From assembly GCF_027409185.1 (NCBI RefSeq), contig NC_084460.1, positions 147,978,569 to 148,042,568 on the forward strand: a DNA stretch of 64,000 bases. Reading direction: 5' to 3'. A model generated the notes under the pieces. The model made no database searches. It saw nothing but the letters and a program-made list of their open reading frames with translations, and was not told the DNA's origin. The translations under genes and the position numbers were made by a program. Below, in pieces: positions 53,996-64,000 of the stretch (position 1 is the stretch's first letter; each line of letters opens with the position of its first letter). This stretch comes from Cynocephalus volans. Lineage: Eukaryota > Chordata > Mammalia > Dermoptera > Cynocephalidae.

Positions 53996-54328
53996 TGTTG
54001 AGGTAGGGCTGGGTCTGAAGCTCACAGACCCCTCAAGCCCATTGTCCAGACTGGGTCACAAACCCTTTGCATGCCAGGCTGGGTCACCAGACCCCTCACA
54101 TGCAGGTCTATGAGCTAGGTAACTGGCCAAAAGGTCCTTGGAGCCATAGGTTTGAGAGCATGGCTGCATGTGGCAGCTGCCCAAGGCACAAGATGCCAGC
54201 CAAGGTGGTGGTGCCACACATGCACACTAACTCCACCCACATACAACTTATTTACAAAGAATGTGCCACACACCCCCAACCAGACCTAAAGTGAGAAGCC
54301 CTGATTAAACTATTCTATTTTCCCAGCA
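53996..54328 (-). mobile_element. LTR of the partial provirus, family A copy 3
   Basis: 333 bp, shorter than its sisters at 4566 and 49789. In minus sense it starts TGCTGGGAAAATAGAATAG and has AGGTCTGGTTGGGGGTGTGT and GTATGTGGGTGGAGTTAGTG. It then has a variant U3/R, CTCCAAGGACCTTTTGGCCA, CTTGAGGGGTCTGTGAGCTT and the end CCCTACCTCAACA. The R region around the polyadenylation signal is reduced relative to the other copies. Confidence 0.85.
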
Positions 54329-54399
54329 CTCTTTCTATGTCATTTGTCTTGAAGAGGAGAACTATATACAGTTACCCTTTTATAAATGTCCTGAAGCTT

Positions 54400-57300
54400 G
54401 ACCGAGGACCAAGTGGGAGCTTTTTCTCTTGGTCTCCACCATCTGGGAAATGTGGTTTCTGAATGTGTCCAGCTCTCAGGGGAGTTTGTCTTAACAGGCC
54501 CAGTGCATATGGGCTCTTGTCATCTCAAACCCTGTTGCCTTGTTTGTGCTGGGAAACTCCCTTCCCAGTATCACCTATCCAGGGTCACAGATTAGCAGGT
54601 CTGTGACTAACAGTGCCACTCATTTAGTAAAGGACCAAAGACATTGTCTGCCTTAACCATCTGTGGCAACAAGAGTTTTTACTATCTTAGCTTATCTCTA
54701 GAAGTGGATTTTTGGGGATCAAGGGGGTTGTCTCTTCTGTGACTTTCCTAAGCCTAAAAGGTACCTTCTGGTATTTGTTGGACTGAGTCTCTATTAAAAT
54801 TGGGTGCGCCACTGGGGAATTCTGAATTTTTCCTAGCCAGATGATAGATCCTTTGAACTGGATAAGTTCAAAAGAAAAACTTTTTCAGAGAGCTCTCATT
54901 TTAAACAGCTATCTTATAGGTATCTATGAAAAGATTAAATATAACAACTAGCCTTAAAAGCTTTCCTGACAAGATTAAAAAAAAAAAAATAGATGTAAGA
55001 CAAAGTTAAAAATCTTGTGTGCTCAAGTTGCTTGCTTGAGCTACCACCTGCCCTCTCCCTGCCCCACACCAAAAAAAAAGGAGGCACCTCTGTAGACTAG
55101 TGACTGGGATTCAGTGCTTTAACCAGCACGGCTAGGGTTCTCTTCCAGTCAAGGAACCCCAATCCCTTGAAGATGTAAATTCCTCTAAAATGTTAATATC
55201 CAGAAAACTAGTGAACATCATTTGAGCAGAGATTGGATTTGAAAGAGTTTAGACACATTATAAAATTACTTTAAGGAGAAAAGCATTTACAAAAAAAAAG
55301 AGTTTAATTATTTGTTTTAAATTATTTGTATGACTCTTGATCCTTTCTGGTACACATTTGTGATCCTTCTATCTCCATAGACAGCCTTTGTTTTCTTTAA
55401 GCTGTCCTTGGGGACAATCTGGATGTTAGTAGAGGGGATACATTTTTGTTCCCTCTTTAGCAACTTCAGTCTCATGTGCTTATTTGTTCAGATTTGGGGT
55501 TATTTGTTCAGATATACTTTTGATTTTAAATTTTGGTTAATAATGTGCTATGAACTTTTTGTTGTTTGTCTAACTTGTCTCCTGAGCTCAATGAACAGGC
55601 CCATTTGTGGCTAATTTACTGGCTGACTCTGGATCCTGAGACAGCTACTTTGTACATCTTTGGTTTTATTTGAGTATATATATTTTTTAGACCTCTATTT
55701 ATCTCTGTTAGATTTTTGCTTCTCCTCAAAGGAAAGATTTAGTCAGCTGAACCTCTTTTTTTCAAATCTCTGTTAACTATACACTCTTTCAATATGTTTC
55801 TCTTGCTAGCATTTTTGCCAGGCTTGAGGTCTCATGGAAAAGGCAGCCATGACATGCCAGCTGATCTCATTTTATGTCTGGTACTTTCCTCTCAGAACCC
55901 CAAGAGTCAATTGGCTTTGGCCCTATTTGTTAATTGGCTCAGCCCTTAGCTCAGTAACCCAGTTAAGAGACAGAAACTAGATTTAACGCAACCTGTCTAA
56001 CTAGATGGTCTTTAAAATATGACATTCTGGCATTTAACTGGTTATTTTGAACAGAATTATGAATTTTCTTCTAGGCTTATCTGTGAATATCCTCACAAAA
56101 TCCTATGGTGAATTTCTGTGATTTTATTTTGTCTTGGCATTCATTTTTTAATCTTTCTCTGTCTCCTCTAACATACCCAAACTCCTTCTTGAGAAAGCTT
56201 GCATTCTTTCTCTGTGCTTTAAGACATAAATTTGCTACTTTGGTTTCTCTAAAACTCTGTGAGGGTTTGACTGTGTGGGGCAGATAAACTTTAACTTATT
56301 TACAGACACTATTTAAATCCAGCTGTCCTTTTTAAACTAGTGACTTTTATATTTTTATCTGTCACAGGGTGAAAACTTAAATGAAAACTGTAAGATCTTT
56401 GTTTCTGTCTATGTTTTCATGTGTAAGCTGTATGTTGTGTCTACGTGTTTATGTCTATATATGTATTTGTATATTGTCTACTTGGTATCAAATCAGCTTT
56501 TACATAATTTAAGCTCAAAAATTAAGGAAATAAGCCTAATGCTTTTCAAACTCACATGACTTTAGTTAGCTTTGGTAAGTAAAGGTAGTTTTAAAAATTA
56601 TTGGTAAAATAAGATAAAAATATATTCAGAATTTATACATTTTTTTCCTAAGTCTATCTATTGATCAAACAGGTTTATGCTGTCTGGTCAGTATTTTAAG
56701 GTCATAAAATTGTTGCTTTTGCAATATTTTTGATATTTGCTTGGTTTCTTTGTGAACTAAAAGCTGTAAGGACTGGCTGCTGTGCTTCTCCTGAAACCTT
56801 GCACACACCTTGTAAGCTTGTCTTTAGTTCTGAGCCGCTGAATTCTGGGGTCTAGATGGATGGTAAGGTCTGCAAACACATGTGTTCACAGTGTGCAGGC
56901 CACCAGCTGCGTGACAAAGCCAAGCCCCAAATATTCTCAACCTCCCTCCCCATCCATCTCTTGGCCATAATGGAAAGGGGCATATCATGCAGCCATTATC
57001 ATTGTAGCTCTGTTCTCTGTCTTGGGCTCTGCACCAGGTACGTAAATCCAGATGGACTCTGCCCTTCACAGCTGCCCTGAGTGCCATGTGGACCCAGGAC
57101 AACTAGAAGGGACTTTTAAAAGGGTAGCTATGTCCAATATCTCAAAGACCTTAGTTAAGACCTCTTGATACAGATTTAGCTTGACTTGCTTTTTCAAAAG
57201 AAAAAAAAAAATTTAATGGCTAGCTCTGTTTATTATGAGCAATTCAAATATAATTGTTAAAAATGAGTGAATTTAAAAAAAGTCATTGGGATAAATGTTT

Positions 57301-59864
57301 ATATGTAAACTTGGCATTGTTTCAAAAAACTTTTCAGTAATTTAATTTCTTAAAAATTGTGTTAAATTAAGTAATAACCACAAATGTAATTTCTAAGCAA
57401 GTTAAAATATGATATTTTAAAGAAAGCTAAATATATTTGGATCTGTTTAAACTATTGAAGAAATATGTCTCTTCAGAAATTAAGAAACAGTGTCTATCTA
57501 CAAATATTGATATGAAACAGTTCAAAATTGATTGCTTCCTAAATTTTTCACTGGAAATGAGGGTTATAAGAGTTAAAATTATAGTTAATATATATAATTA
57601 AAACTACTAGGAATAAGAAAAATAAGTTAAAAAGAGTTTTTTATGCAAAGTAGGATGTGTTTTTGGTGAAGAATGTTATAAGAAAGGGCATAAGGATGTA
57701 GTTTTTGTTAGAGAGAAAAATTTTTGTCTATTTTAGAGACTTTAAAGATTGTTTCAAGTTTAAAAACTGAAAAATTATACACAAAACTAAATAGATATAG
57801 TTAAAAAATTATAAAATGTTTTAAAAGTTTATAGGATCCTTGTGTACTCAAAACTGACTAAAATTGAATAGATTCACTTATGACCTTTTATTAAAATTAC
57901 ACATTGGTATTAATAGTACACTGGTAAAAATGAAATTTGTTTTTCCCTTTTAAATAAGATTTTTTTGTAGTATTGATAAGAGATAGTAAAAGATTTTTTT
58001 TTTACTCACCTTTGGAGTAAACTGCAAAAAACAAAAAAAGTAGGGGCAAGAATGAGACAAATTCTACATCTATATTAGATATTTGGATTACTTAGGGAAA
58101 TTGAGTTAAAAATTAAGGGTTTTTTTCTCAGTATGTAACTTTATATTTGTATAAATTTTATTAATACATGCTCCAAAATTGTATGAAATCCCTAAAATTC
58201 TGTTATGCCTTAGTATGTGTTATCACTCATAGTTATGGCTATGACCAAAAATTATTGTAGGCCATGAAAATAACCAAATTTTTTTGGTCACTTCTATCTT
58301 TAACCATGCCACAGTAAATTCCTTTATTTTGATACTGTTTTTAAAAGGTCCTTACAAATTCTCAAGTGTTTTTTCTTTAAAGATGTTTATGGAAGGGATG
58401 AAAAAGACTGACAGTTATTCTGAAATACAGATCTCTGCTAATAACTTCGAAATTATTCAATTGGACTGGGTAAAAACTCGAGAACGCCAATGGAAAAACT
58501 GGATTTGTAAAATTGCTAACCTAACATTAAGTAGAACAAGAATTAATTATGTGGGACTTAACTGATAAAGAACTAAAATAATCTTTTTCTTTGTTCAAAA
58601 CATTGTTTTTTTTATTTTTTAATTTTTGTTTTCCAGATTTTCAGAATTTTTTTTTTCTTTTTTGGGCTATTTGATAAAATATACTTTTGTGCGAAAAATT
58701 GAAACATTTACTTTTCTCTCTACTTTATCTCTCCAGGATTTTGAAACTATCCATGAGTATTCTTGTTTTATGGCAATATAGTTATTTGCACACATTCAAA
58801 AAGAATCTGTATTTTTTTTGTAACAGGATAAAATTGCAGACAATGGTTATTTTACCAAGGCTTCGATTAGAAGGTCATATTTTCGGATATGACCAGATTC
58901 CTGTAAAAAATTGAGGAACAGCCAGTCACTAATTTAAAAAAAAGAAAGAAAAGAACGAAAGAAAAATTGAGGCTGATTTTTTAATGGAACAAATAAAAAG
59001 CTCCTTGGAAAGACTGTCCTGATACCTTGTCTACATGATTACAGGATTCCTGGCCCTGTAGTAAGTAAAGAATGTCACTTTTTGACAGGCCCAGAAATCG
59101 CAATATTTGGGGCACCTCCAGAAAAGAGGAATTCACCCAGCTGGTAGAGGTAATCAGAGAGAGTCAAATCCTTGGCTTGGCTTCTTAACCCCAGGAGGCT
59201 TTTAAAGGTCTAATCTAAGATTCCTTATAAAAGTCCAAGCAAAACCTACTTAAATAGAATCTATATGATAAATCATTATTCTTGCTGCACTTTATGTAAA
59301 TAATTAGGCAAGAGACAAAACATATTTTGCAAATGAGCTAGTTTTGTTGTAAATATCTTTTATAGAAAGAAGTGACTTAGAGAAAAATTCTGTTTCAGGA
59401 GAAGAAAAGTATAGTAAACCTGTTGTTAGAGTCTAGTACTACATTGTTTTAGAGTTTTTATTATCTGGACTGAATTTTTAATATCCTTTAGTATCCAGCG
59501 GTGACTCTCCAGAATAGCATTTTTAGTTTGTCTTCCACACTTCTGATTTGGAACCACTAGAAATTAAAGTTGCCTTTTTTCTAATGCCTTGCAGGCTTAA
59601 GTAATCTTGGTCATCATACATAGACCCAATCTTAATGGGAGACAATTTGCAATGCCACTTCCTGGAATGGGACATAACTGTTTAACTAACCTGACCTGTT
59701 CTCAGGACTAAGAGACTAATTGAAGAAAATGTGAAATACCATACTCGGACTTGTTTTTTCTTCTGTTCCAACTTTTGTTTTGTCCTTTGCTTATGTCTTA
59801 TCTCAAAAGTTTCAACCCAATCTCTACCGGTCTTATTTTTATATGTGAAACTTTGTAAAACTTA
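54400..59864 (+). mobile_element. Probable degenerate ERV interior
   Basis: Placed as retroviral interior because it leads into a polypurine tract and 3' LTR at its right end. Its left part has phrases such as TCTTGGTCTCCACCATCTGG that recall retroviral leaders. No gag, pol or env frame is recognisable, and the longest frame is 93 codons (58284-58565). 57180-58340 is very AT-rich and may include unrelated DNA. No 5' LTR homologous to the 3' LTR is visible, so the left boundary is a guess. Confidence 0.4.
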
Positions 59865-59882
59865 AAGTTGCAAAGGGGAGAC
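59865..59882 (+). promoter_or_regulatory. Retroviral polypurine tract
   Basis: GCAAAGGGGAGAC lies directly before the LTR's TG. This is the expected plus-strand primer position for retroviral DNA synthesis. Confidence 0.8.
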
Positions 59883-60454
59883 TGTGGAAAACCAAAATAA
59901 TTTGGCCCTAAAATATATTTCTTTGACATATTTCAAGATGGATAATTCAGGGAGATTGGAAAAACAAGATCGGCTAGAAGGCCGTTTTTTTATAGAAAGA
60001 AATTTATATCTGTATATGCAAACAGCCAGGCTTCCTCTGAGGTGCCCCTTCTTTGGCTCTATCAATTCTTTCTGAAGGGAGCTGGGGGATTACCTGAAGT
60101 ATTTTCATCTGCATATAACCTGTCTCCACTTAACTTTTAACTTCACTTTCTTCTTTCATCTGTGATAACACCTCCTCCCAGAGGTTCAGAGAAACCTAGC
60201 CTCAGACAATTGTTCTGAGTCTTGTACCTCCCTCCACCTTTTTTTCCTCTTATGAACACCACTATGAATATAAGCTTTGTACTCCACTGGGAAATTGTGA
60301 TATTATTCTCTTGTGATTCCCTTCTGCTTTTCCCCCTCCCAGCACATTAAATAGTAAAATGTGTTATGCCTTTTCTTCATATTGACCTAAATTTGTCAGT
60401 GATATTTATTGATGAACTTTGAGGAGTAGAGAAAGTTTTCCCTTGGCCCCTACA
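59883..60454 (+). mobile_element. 3' LTR of an ERV (family B)
   Basis: 572 bp from TGTGGAAAACCAAAATAATT to CCCTTGGCCCCTACA, TG...CA bounded and preceded by a polypurine tract. It contains a TATGAATATAAGC promoter-like block near 60262 and an ATTAAA signal near 60346. It is unrelated to family A. The U3 shows no frame of note. The family cannot be named from sequence alone; the general layout suits class I (ERV1). Confidence 0.8.
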
Positions 60455-61517
60455 CTCCTGATGCTTCTAAGTTTGCATTCAACTTGATATAATAATGAAT
60501 GTTTGTTTGTTTTTGTCATTCCAGATGATTTCTAAATTCAGAAAACTAAAATTGGCACGTTTAAAAACAGAAAAATATTTATAATTAATAAAATAATTTA
60601 CATTAACTTGTGTCTAAAATATTTTAACAAGGCTTTGCAGTGACAAAGTCACTCCAACTCAGACTTTTTAAAAAACTTCAGACTTATAAATACATTTTAT
60701 GTTCTTTCATTTTTATTCAATATATGTGTTAACCACATACTAAACTTCAGGTTCTAAAAAAGGCATGATATTGTTAGAAATATGAATAGAGCATATTTTC
60801 CATATTCGTGGGAGCTCAGAGCTAACTAAATGAAAGAGAATATGTGCTCAAATAGTGTCCTGGGAGCTAGAAGAGGTTAGCACCACAATAAAAATTAACA
60901 TGAATCATGTTTTACGGATTTTGATATTTAAAAGCTTTGTCCCTCAATTTTCTTCTTTAAAAAGTGAAAATAATAATGCCAAAATGGAAAAATTGTTTAT
61001 AGGGTTAAAGACAATATATTGCAGTGTCATTTACATTTTATTAATAGGTCCGTTAGAGATAAGAACTATTATTATTATTATTACTTGAGAGATCTTCAAA
61101 GCAGTAGAGTTTTAACCTGGAATTAAAGAGGGAGAAAGAGACATGAGGTGTTCCCAGTAGGAAATGAGGAGCAGATGAAACATTCCAGGTAATCATAAGA
61201 ACAATATATAGGAAAAACCTTGAGAGTCTTTTCCTATTTTGATAAAAGACTAAGGATAAAGTTTTAGCATACAGTATCTCTAATGATATGATTTAATGAA
61301 TAAATGTTGGGGTTTGATACATTTTACAAATTTTGTAGAAAGGAAGACCACCTGAACCATGTCACTGCCTTTTTCACATTAATGCACTATTTTTCCCTCA
61401 AAATAAAATATGGTATAGACTAGATGACTCGGTATAAATTAGTTCATAATGTAAGAACTGTATAAGTAAATAGAGAAAAACCATCAAAATCTTTAATAAT
61501 AACCCAGACATTGACAC
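60455..61517. other. Unclassified AT-rich DNA
   Basis: Nothing recognisable; a short (ATT)n at about 61065-61083. Confidence 0.6.
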
Positions 61518-61918
61518 TGATAAGGACTGAATCGTTTCCCTCAAGTTTTATATATTAGAAGCTTAATCCCCACTGTAACTGTTGAGGGTGGGAAATGCTA
61601 TGGTAATCAAAAGGTGGGGACTTGCAGAGATGATTAAGTTGATGGTTTAAAAATGGTGGTCATGGGCATAGTTCTGAGGGGCTTTAAACGGACAGTGCTT
61701 GAGAGTCTCTCTCTTTCTGCTCTGTCACTTTCTGCCCTGTGAGACCCCTGCATTGCTGTAAAACCACCACTAAACAAGACCCTGCCCAGATGTGTTCCTT
61801 GGACTTTGGACTTCCCAGCCTCAGAAACTGTAAGCAGTGTTTTTTGGTTTTTTTTTTTCCCTACAAATTGCCCAATTCCAGGTATTTCTGTTATAAGCAA
61901 CAGAAATGGACTAATACA
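61518..61918 (+). mobile_element. MST/THE1-like MaLR LTR, copy 4
   Basis: TGATAAGGACTGAATCGTTT, TTATATATTAGAAGCTTAAT, GGTGGGAAATGCTATGGTAA, CAGAAACTGTAAGCAGTG and the end ATAAGCAACAGAAATGGACT then AATACA. Flanked by GACAC (61513-61517) and AACAC (61919-61923), a 5-bp duplication with one mismatch. Fourth copy of the family in this window. Confidence 0.9.
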
Positions 61919-62802
61919 AACACCATTATCCATGATAAATGATATGAGTTGTAGTTTTTTAAAAAATGTAATTACCATTAGAACATAAACATATCTTTGT
62001 AATTAATGGTGCATTTGTTAGTTTTGAGGGAAGGTGTGGTCACCAGAATGAAAGGAGCAATCCTGTTCTAGGAAAAATGGGAGTAGCATACATTTGTGTT
62101 TTCTCCAAACTATGCATGAAGGTCATATTTTTATCAGTCACACTGGGAATTCTGATATACTTGTGACAAATCTTATATTACAAGTCCTCCAAAAGATATA
62201 TACAGAATAAGATTAGTTCTTTGATTACCCTTTATCATCATAAAGCAATGTCTTATAAAATTTCGTACTAATTTGTTTCAAAAAAACCCCAAAGTATATG
62301 AAAATAAATGTCGGTAGAATTCTGCTATTTAAAAAATTCTTCCAAGCTTTTACTGGCAGGTACTTTTTACTATGATATGTGCCAAGAGAAACAGCAGGTA
62401 TTTCTCTTGCCTATCTGTTGGGGTGGAACTAAGTTCCCTAGTCATTTTATATTTTCTCAAAGCTGCTGATGTTACCATAGAGAATTTAAAAAAAAAAAAA
62501 TCATATTTTACATTACTGCTCAACACAATCTTAAGGAAGAACATTTGAATTTTCAGTGTCCATAATTCATATTTCTGGCTTTCATGCTACAGATTTTTTT
62601 TTTCTAGGAATTAATTTTTGCATAACTAGATTGCTTTGCTTTTTTATTTCTTTTTAAGGTAAGATTAATATTGATTAAATTTTTTAAAGTTTTTGCTGAC
62701 AGCTCCTCAAGAGGATTTGGGAATTTTATATTCAGCTAAGTTATAAAATGTTGCTGAAGAATGAAAATTATATTCTGTGAGATTTTGTTTAAAGATTGTG
62801 CT
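61919..62802. other. Unclassified AT-rich DNA
   Basis: Nothing recognisable. Confidence 0.6.
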
Positions 62803-62874
62803 TGCATTAGTCAGAGTTCTTCAGAGAAACAGAACCAATAAGGTGCATGTGTGTCTGTGTTTGTGTGTGCATGC

Positions 62875-62939
<65 letters not shown>

Positions 62940-63296
62940 AAGGAACTGTCTGGTTATGGAGGCCGATGAATTCCAAGATCTGTGGCCAGCAAGCTTGATA
63001 CCCAGGAAGTGCCAGTGTTTTAGTTCAAGTCCAAAGGCAGAAAAAAGCTAATGTTCCAGCTTCAAGCAGGAAGAATTCCCTCTAATTCAGGTGATAGACT
63101 TTTTGTTCTGTTGAAAACCTCAATGGATTAAATGAAGCCCATTCACGTTATGGAGGGAAGTCTGCTTTACTCAGTCTATCAATTTAATTGTTAAACTCAT
63201 CTTAAAAATCCTTACAGAAACACCCAGAATAATGTTAGACCAAATATCTGGGCACCCCATGGCCAAGTTAAGTTGACACATAAAATTAATCATCAC
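62803..63296 (-). mobile_element. MLT2-like ERVL LTR
   Basis: In plus sense TGCATTAGTCAGAGTTCTTC, AGAGAAACAGAACCAATAAG, GAACTGTCTGGTTATGGAGG, CCCATTCACGTTATGGAGGG, GTCTGCTTTACTCAGTCTAT, GAATAATGTTAGACCAAATA, TCTGGGCACCCCATGGCCAA and GTTGACACATAAAATTAATC then ATCACA. This is the reverse complement of the MLT2 (ERVL) consensus, whose 5' end reads TGTGATGGTTAATTTTATGT. The internal simple repeats (62875-62935) are expansions within it. Confidence 0.88.
62875..62935. repeat. (AT)n-(AG)n compound microsatellite
   Basis: About 13 AT units followed by about 17 AG units inside the MLT2-like LTR. They replace the short AT/AG run that the family normally has there. Confidence 0.96.
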
Positions 63297-64000
63297 AGTA
63301 TCCTACTTCACACTAAAAAACAAAAAACAAAAGAACATGCAAATTTTCGGTAGCATTAGACAGTAGGTGTGTTGATCAAAGATATGACAGGCTCTAGAAG
63401 AATTGTTAATTAAGGCACAAAAGTGATCTTGAGAGATATTAATGGAGATGGAACTATATAGAGGGTGACTATATTACTTCTCATTAAAACTATAGATTTA
63501 TTTTAGGGGCATAGATTCTTAACTGATTAAAGAAAACTTTTTCTTACTAAAGGAGCATTACTTTCCAAGGTATATTCTGAGGATTCTCATTAGAACTTCT
63601 TTTTTTCATATCTATTTTAAGATTACATTTCCCAATAGTGTTATACAGTGTTAGACAATACACATGGTGTTACTACATTTTGAGATAGTAAGAAGAGAGA
63701 AAGTTAGTAAGAGCCACAGGAACAATATACTTTGGGTACAATATTATTTTACACATTTATGCTGACTCTGGAGAACTTTTAGTTCTCCAAAAATAATCTT
63801 CTATATAGTCTGAGCTAAACATTCAATAAAAGTACTCTCTTTTCATTACAGCAGAGCCAGTTTAAATAAGACAAGAGAAGTTAGCTACAGACTGTGAATG
63901 ACACTGAAACACTGATGTAAGAAACAAAACTCTAAGGTTCTGAGATGATTCCAGCAATTAAGACTCATTAAATTGAAAACACACATACACAGAAATATGA
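63297..64000. other. Unclassified AT-rich DNA
   Basis: Nothing recognisable to the end of the window. Confidence 0.6.

Larger units (their letters stand above)
53078..54328 (-). mobile_element. Partial endogenous retrovirus: LTR, repeated primer sites, leader, poly(A)
   Basis: Reading downward, a family A LTR (54328-53996) is followed by an array of primer-binding-site-like units (53993-53845). About 0.75 kb of interior then ends in 18 A (poly-T at 53078-53095 on plus). The interior has only short frames. One of 70 codons (53559-53347, MHEKLRHEQPVGLDGQPVGD onward) and a hydrophobic plus heptad-rich piece near 53780-53650 might be gag-like remnants. Neither is identifiable. A CSNCGQ piece near 53160-53140 weakly recalls a nucleocapsid knuckle. 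There is no pol or env and no second LTR. The terminal poly(A) suggests either L1-mediated retroposition of an internally polyadenylated transcript or a truncated provirus. No target duplication is evident. Confidence 0.75.

Noticed and set aside
58284-58565. 93-codon frame as a retroviral env remnant
   Set aside because: The position within the presumed provirus is suitable, but no Env feature such as a fusion peptide, immunosuppressive motif or transmembrane anchor is visible.

Overview
This window looks like non-coding nuclear DNA from a placental mammal, either a gene desert or a very long intron. It is AT-rich and dense in interspersed repeats. I found no intact protein-coding gene, no splice-structured exon and no functional RNA gene that I can support. 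The strongest clue to the organism is the SINE set. Five copies of tRNA-derived SINEs are present: two monomers resembling tRNA-Ile, and three dimers with the GGGCCGG(C/A)YC...TATATAGGGATGGCCGG signature. Both match what I recall as the CYN family of colugos (Dermoptera). There is no Alu, B1/B2 or carnivore/ruminant SINE. The assignment rests on memory of the family, not on a search.

Layout. 1-5.4 kb: an old L1 3' end split by an MLT1 LTR, a MIR, a solo LTR (4566-5035), a perfect 59-bp tandem duplication and small satellites. 5.4-9.8 kb: mostly unclassified AT-rich DNA with one L3/CR1 fragment. 9.8-15.5 kb: an almost complete L1 in minus orientation, bounded by a 14-bp target-site duplication, with ORF1, ORF2 and a 5'UTR built of 134-bp tandem units; it is dead (stops, frameshifts, FADD changed to FAND). 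15.5-31 kb: MaLR LTRs, MIR/L2 fragments, an L1 3' end, two dimeric SINEs and a solo LTR at 29999-30429. 31.3-33.5 kb: a dimeric SINE, then a nearly full-length processed retropseudogene of CD24. The 5' half of a tRNA-Gly(TCC) has been inserted in its 3'UTR with a 16-bp target-site duplication and no poly(A). 34.4-41.5 kb: degenerate L2, one copy split by a monomeric SINE, and a MER5A-like element. 41.5-45 kb: an old L1 ORF2 fragment and an MLT1-like LTR. 45.3-46.4 kb: a GC-rich composite insertion containing a ~103-bp minisatellite. 47-50.3 kb: two MaLR LTRs and a 447-bp solo LTR with 5-bp target duplication. 52.7-54.3 kb: a SINE, then a partial endogenous retrovirus (minus) whose primer-binding site resembles tRNA-Ser and is repeated about four times. 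54.4-60.5 kb: probable degenerate retroviral interior ending in a polypurine tract and a 572-bp 3' LTR. 60.5-64 kb: an MST-like LTR, an MLT2-like LTR and unclassified DNA.

Nothing here works together as an operon or pathway. The biology is that of retrotransposition: L1 supplies the machinery, and the SINEs, the CD24 copy and the tRNA-half insertion are its likely products in trans. The retroviral LTRs form independent layers. Family names are from recall. Coordinates given with a target-site duplication are base-precise; the others are approximate.
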